Assembly: GCA_001969505.1 (NCBI GenBank)
Contig: LSSK01000797.1
Coordinates: forward strand, 1-44,727
Origin: Zancudomyces culisetae
Taxonomy: Eukaryota > Kickxellomycota > Harpellomycetes > Harpellales > Legeriomycetaceae
Direction of reading: 5' to 3'
Length of the DNA: 44,727 nt
Position numbers and translations under genes: made by a program. The notes under the pieces are model-generated. The model saw only the letters and a list, made by a program, of their open reading frames with translations. It was not told the DNA's origin and ran no database searches. This document shows, one piece after another, positions 42,701 through 44,727 of the stretch; within the stretch, counting starts at the first letter, position 1, and every line of letters begins with the position of its first letter.

Positions 42701-44727
42701 GAGACCGAAGCTAAAGGTACTTCTAAAATACTACAGGAATTGGGTGATGCAAAAACTAGATCCAAATTTGATAAATCACTCAAGATTATACGGGAAGATA
42801 GCCTGCCAAGGCCTTCAATCATAGTCAAAGCTCCTACTGATTTTCATTCACCCTCTCGAAAACCTGTAACCCCTGCGGATGTTAGTAACATTGAAACCGT
42901 ATTAGACAACGCGCTAGCGATGGATATAGAACAAAATATCAAAGAGCTATCGGCTGTGGAGACAAAGAAAGAAAAGGCTCTTTCGTCTCAACCAACACCA
43001 TCATCTAGCTATTATTCTGTAAACTCAATGATTTCTAGACCCTCAGGTGTTGCCTCTGGATCCCAAGCCATCAATGATAAGTCTGTTGGTGGTACTCAAA
43101 AACTGAAAATAACCGATAGCTACGATGATATTGATTATGTCGGAGAAAATGGAGTAAATGCGAATAAATTGTGTGATATTGGTAGAAAGAGAAGACGAAC
43201 AAGTAAAAACCCATTAGCCCTTTCTTCACTTCTTAACGCCCCATCCACTCAACCCGATAGCAGTGTCACTGGTAATGACGTTGATGGCAAAAATAATGAC
43301 TTGATTACTCTAACCAACAGGCGTGGTTCTAAATACGACCTGAATGACAAAAATATTTCTAGTGAAGAATTTGACGAGTTGGGAAATCTATTTGAGCTTT
43401 CACCACAACAAAAGAAAGAGCAACAAACTAAATCTGCCAACACCAATGCTGAGCTTATGGCTAAGGCCGCGGATGATTCTGATCTACTAGCGGGTATCAA
43501 TAGCAGGAGGAATAGTGCCAAGCGCGCTAGTTTCCACGAACACGAACGACAGCTGCGTCGTCGCAGATATCTTGAACGTTCATATAGCCAACATCTTCGT
43601 GATGGAAGGTTAGGTGCAACAAATCTACCATCGTCAATATCTTCAGTCGTAAATGACAGTAGCAATTCTCTTGAACAAAAAAAACAACAACGAAGGCGAC
43701 ATATATTTGAAAATGAATATATTACAATGGTGGGAACAGCGAAGAATAGGGGTTTGAGTCGCAGTTTTTCTTTTGACGACTTAGCTAGCCTTGACACTTC
43801 TTTTCATCGGTTTGGCTCCAAGTATGCCCATTCTTCAGATTTTGATACCGCTACTAATCTATCTTCCACATCAAGGGCTCATGGTGACATTGTCGAGCAC
43901 AGGCGACCATCTTCGTCTCTGGGCAGCACTAGTGAAGATTCAACGGAATTCTTGAAAAGTCGCAATGTGATTATGTTTAATATCGCGAACCACCAAAACC
44001 CATATGATGCCTATTTTGAACAGATTGCAAGCTCCGCTCTACCACATCAGCTTCAGCTTCAGCAACAACAACAGCAACAAACAAATGCTTCCCAGCAGCG
44101 AAAGAGAAAACATGTAAGTGATGTATTAGGAATCAAATCGATGGCTTTATTTTCGCTGCTTAAGGATGACTTTGCCTTTAATTGCATACCAAAGCCTGCA
44201 CATCTAGGTGAAGTAGATGTGGCTGAGATCGCTGTGATGGTTTCGGATAGTATCACTAAATATGCTGAAGATCCAGAGTCTGACTCTGTTTTATCACAGT
44301 TGGATGCAATAGAGTATTTGATGTCTGTATCCATGTATTTGGAGCGGCTTGCTTCTCATAAACTAAAGTGTAATTTGTTTAACTCTTCCAGTGATGTCTG
44401 GTGTCGATACCATCCGATAAAAGTGGATGATTTTTTAATGGGCTATCACGGGTTGATGTTGCCTAATATCACACCTGGACATAAGGTTGATCATGCAATT
44501 CCAGCCTCTTCAAATGCTGAAAACCCAGCTAAACCTGCCGCTGCTACTACAATCGCTACTACAACCGCTACTACAACCGCTACAACTGATGCAACTACTT
44601 CTACTAATGTTGATGTTGATATTGGTATTGATCAGTGTGGAACACTGAATAAGGATGATCGTAAGCCTGAATCGACCAGCTTGGGCCCTTCTGTAAAAAC
44701 TGGTGTGGAAGCCAATAAGGATATCAA
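33746..44727 (+). CDS. CYR1: Fungal adenylate cyclase Cyr1 (RA-LRR-PP2C-cyclase), 3'-partial
   Basis: Exon 1 is 33746-33803, intron 33804-33944 (GTAAGT...ATATAG), exon 2 runs from 33945 off the window end, at least 3613 residues. Order: disordered N-terminus; Ras-association-like region (about 385-470); more than fifteen leucine-rich repeats (about 505-1175, for example LTVLDLSNNDF); PP2C-like region (about 1320-2080) split by a Ser/Thr/Arg-rich insertion; class III cyclase domain (about 2300-2600). Catalytic residues are present: metal-binding Asp in FTDVKNST (D2310) and in KTEGDAF (D2353), and the transition-state Asn and Arg in MVNRSAR (N2511, R2515). The enzyme makes cAMP from ATP and is driven by Ras-GTP. 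PP2C metal residues look lost (FGIVGS for FGxFDG, at 1412-1417). The tail beyond the cyclase domain exceeds 1000 residues, with poly-Gln and Thr-Glu repeats; most family members have 150-250. Confidence 0.95.

Overview
The window comes from a fungal nuclear genome, most likely an ascomycete of yeast-like type. The evidence is a fungal-type adenylate cyclase (Ras-association region, leucine-rich repeats, PP2C-like domain, class III cyclase), NOP53, exocyst SEC10, PIG-H/GPI15, MED17, SEM1/DSS1, a RED/IK-type splicing protein and eIF3f. Genes have spliceosomal GT-AG introns and intergenic DNA is AT-rich with long A/T runs. CTG codons fall on conserved leucines of the leucine-rich repeats (for example around 35753, 37107 and 37341), so the standard code is in use rather than a CTG-to-serine code. 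I cannot name the species.

Layout, left to right: an unrecognised Ser-rich coiled-coil protein possibly cut at its 5' end (7-1413, +); NOP53 with two introns (2134-3760, +); SEC10 (4398-7778, +); a small secreted Trp/Arg-repeat protein (8927-9361, +); a GPI15/PIG-H subunit with a long N-terminal extension (9740-11306, -); a 3.3 kb empty stretch; an unknown disordered protein (14668-15972, +); a nine-exon eIF3f gene (16355-18199, -); a membrane-anchored METTL7-like methyltransferase (19359-20186, +); an IucA/IucC-type siderophore synthetase (21906-24137, +); a second small secreted protein (25215-25739, +); a RED-like gene with several short introns (26357-27736, +) whose stop overlaps that of MED17 (27728-30017, -, four exons); SEM1 (30400-30783, +); a 3 kb empty stretch; and the adenylate cyclase gene (33746 to beyond 44727, +), which leaves the window still open.

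Most genes are core cellular housekeeping: ribosome biogenesis, translation initiation, splicing, Mediator, proteasome lid, exocytosis, GPI anchoring and cAMP signalling. The interval between eIF3f and the RED-like gene (about 18.2-26.3 kb) looks accessory. It holds the methyltransferase, the citrate-type (NRPS-independent) siderophore synthetase with two copies of the fungal iron-GATA motif ATCAGATAA upstream, and a secreted Gly/Arg-rich protein. These three share strong TATA boxes of the form GGTATAAAA. The siderophore synthetase is the most unusual gene. It stands alone, which fits a simple citrate-diamine product made by one enzyme, but the product cannot be read from the sequence.

Multi-exon models (eIF3f, MED17, RED-like, GPI15, NOP53, SEM1, CYR1) were built by hand from reading frame, splice-site phase and remembered family motifs. 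All phases close, but no transcript data were available. No tRNA, rRNA, CRISPR array or intact transposon was seen.
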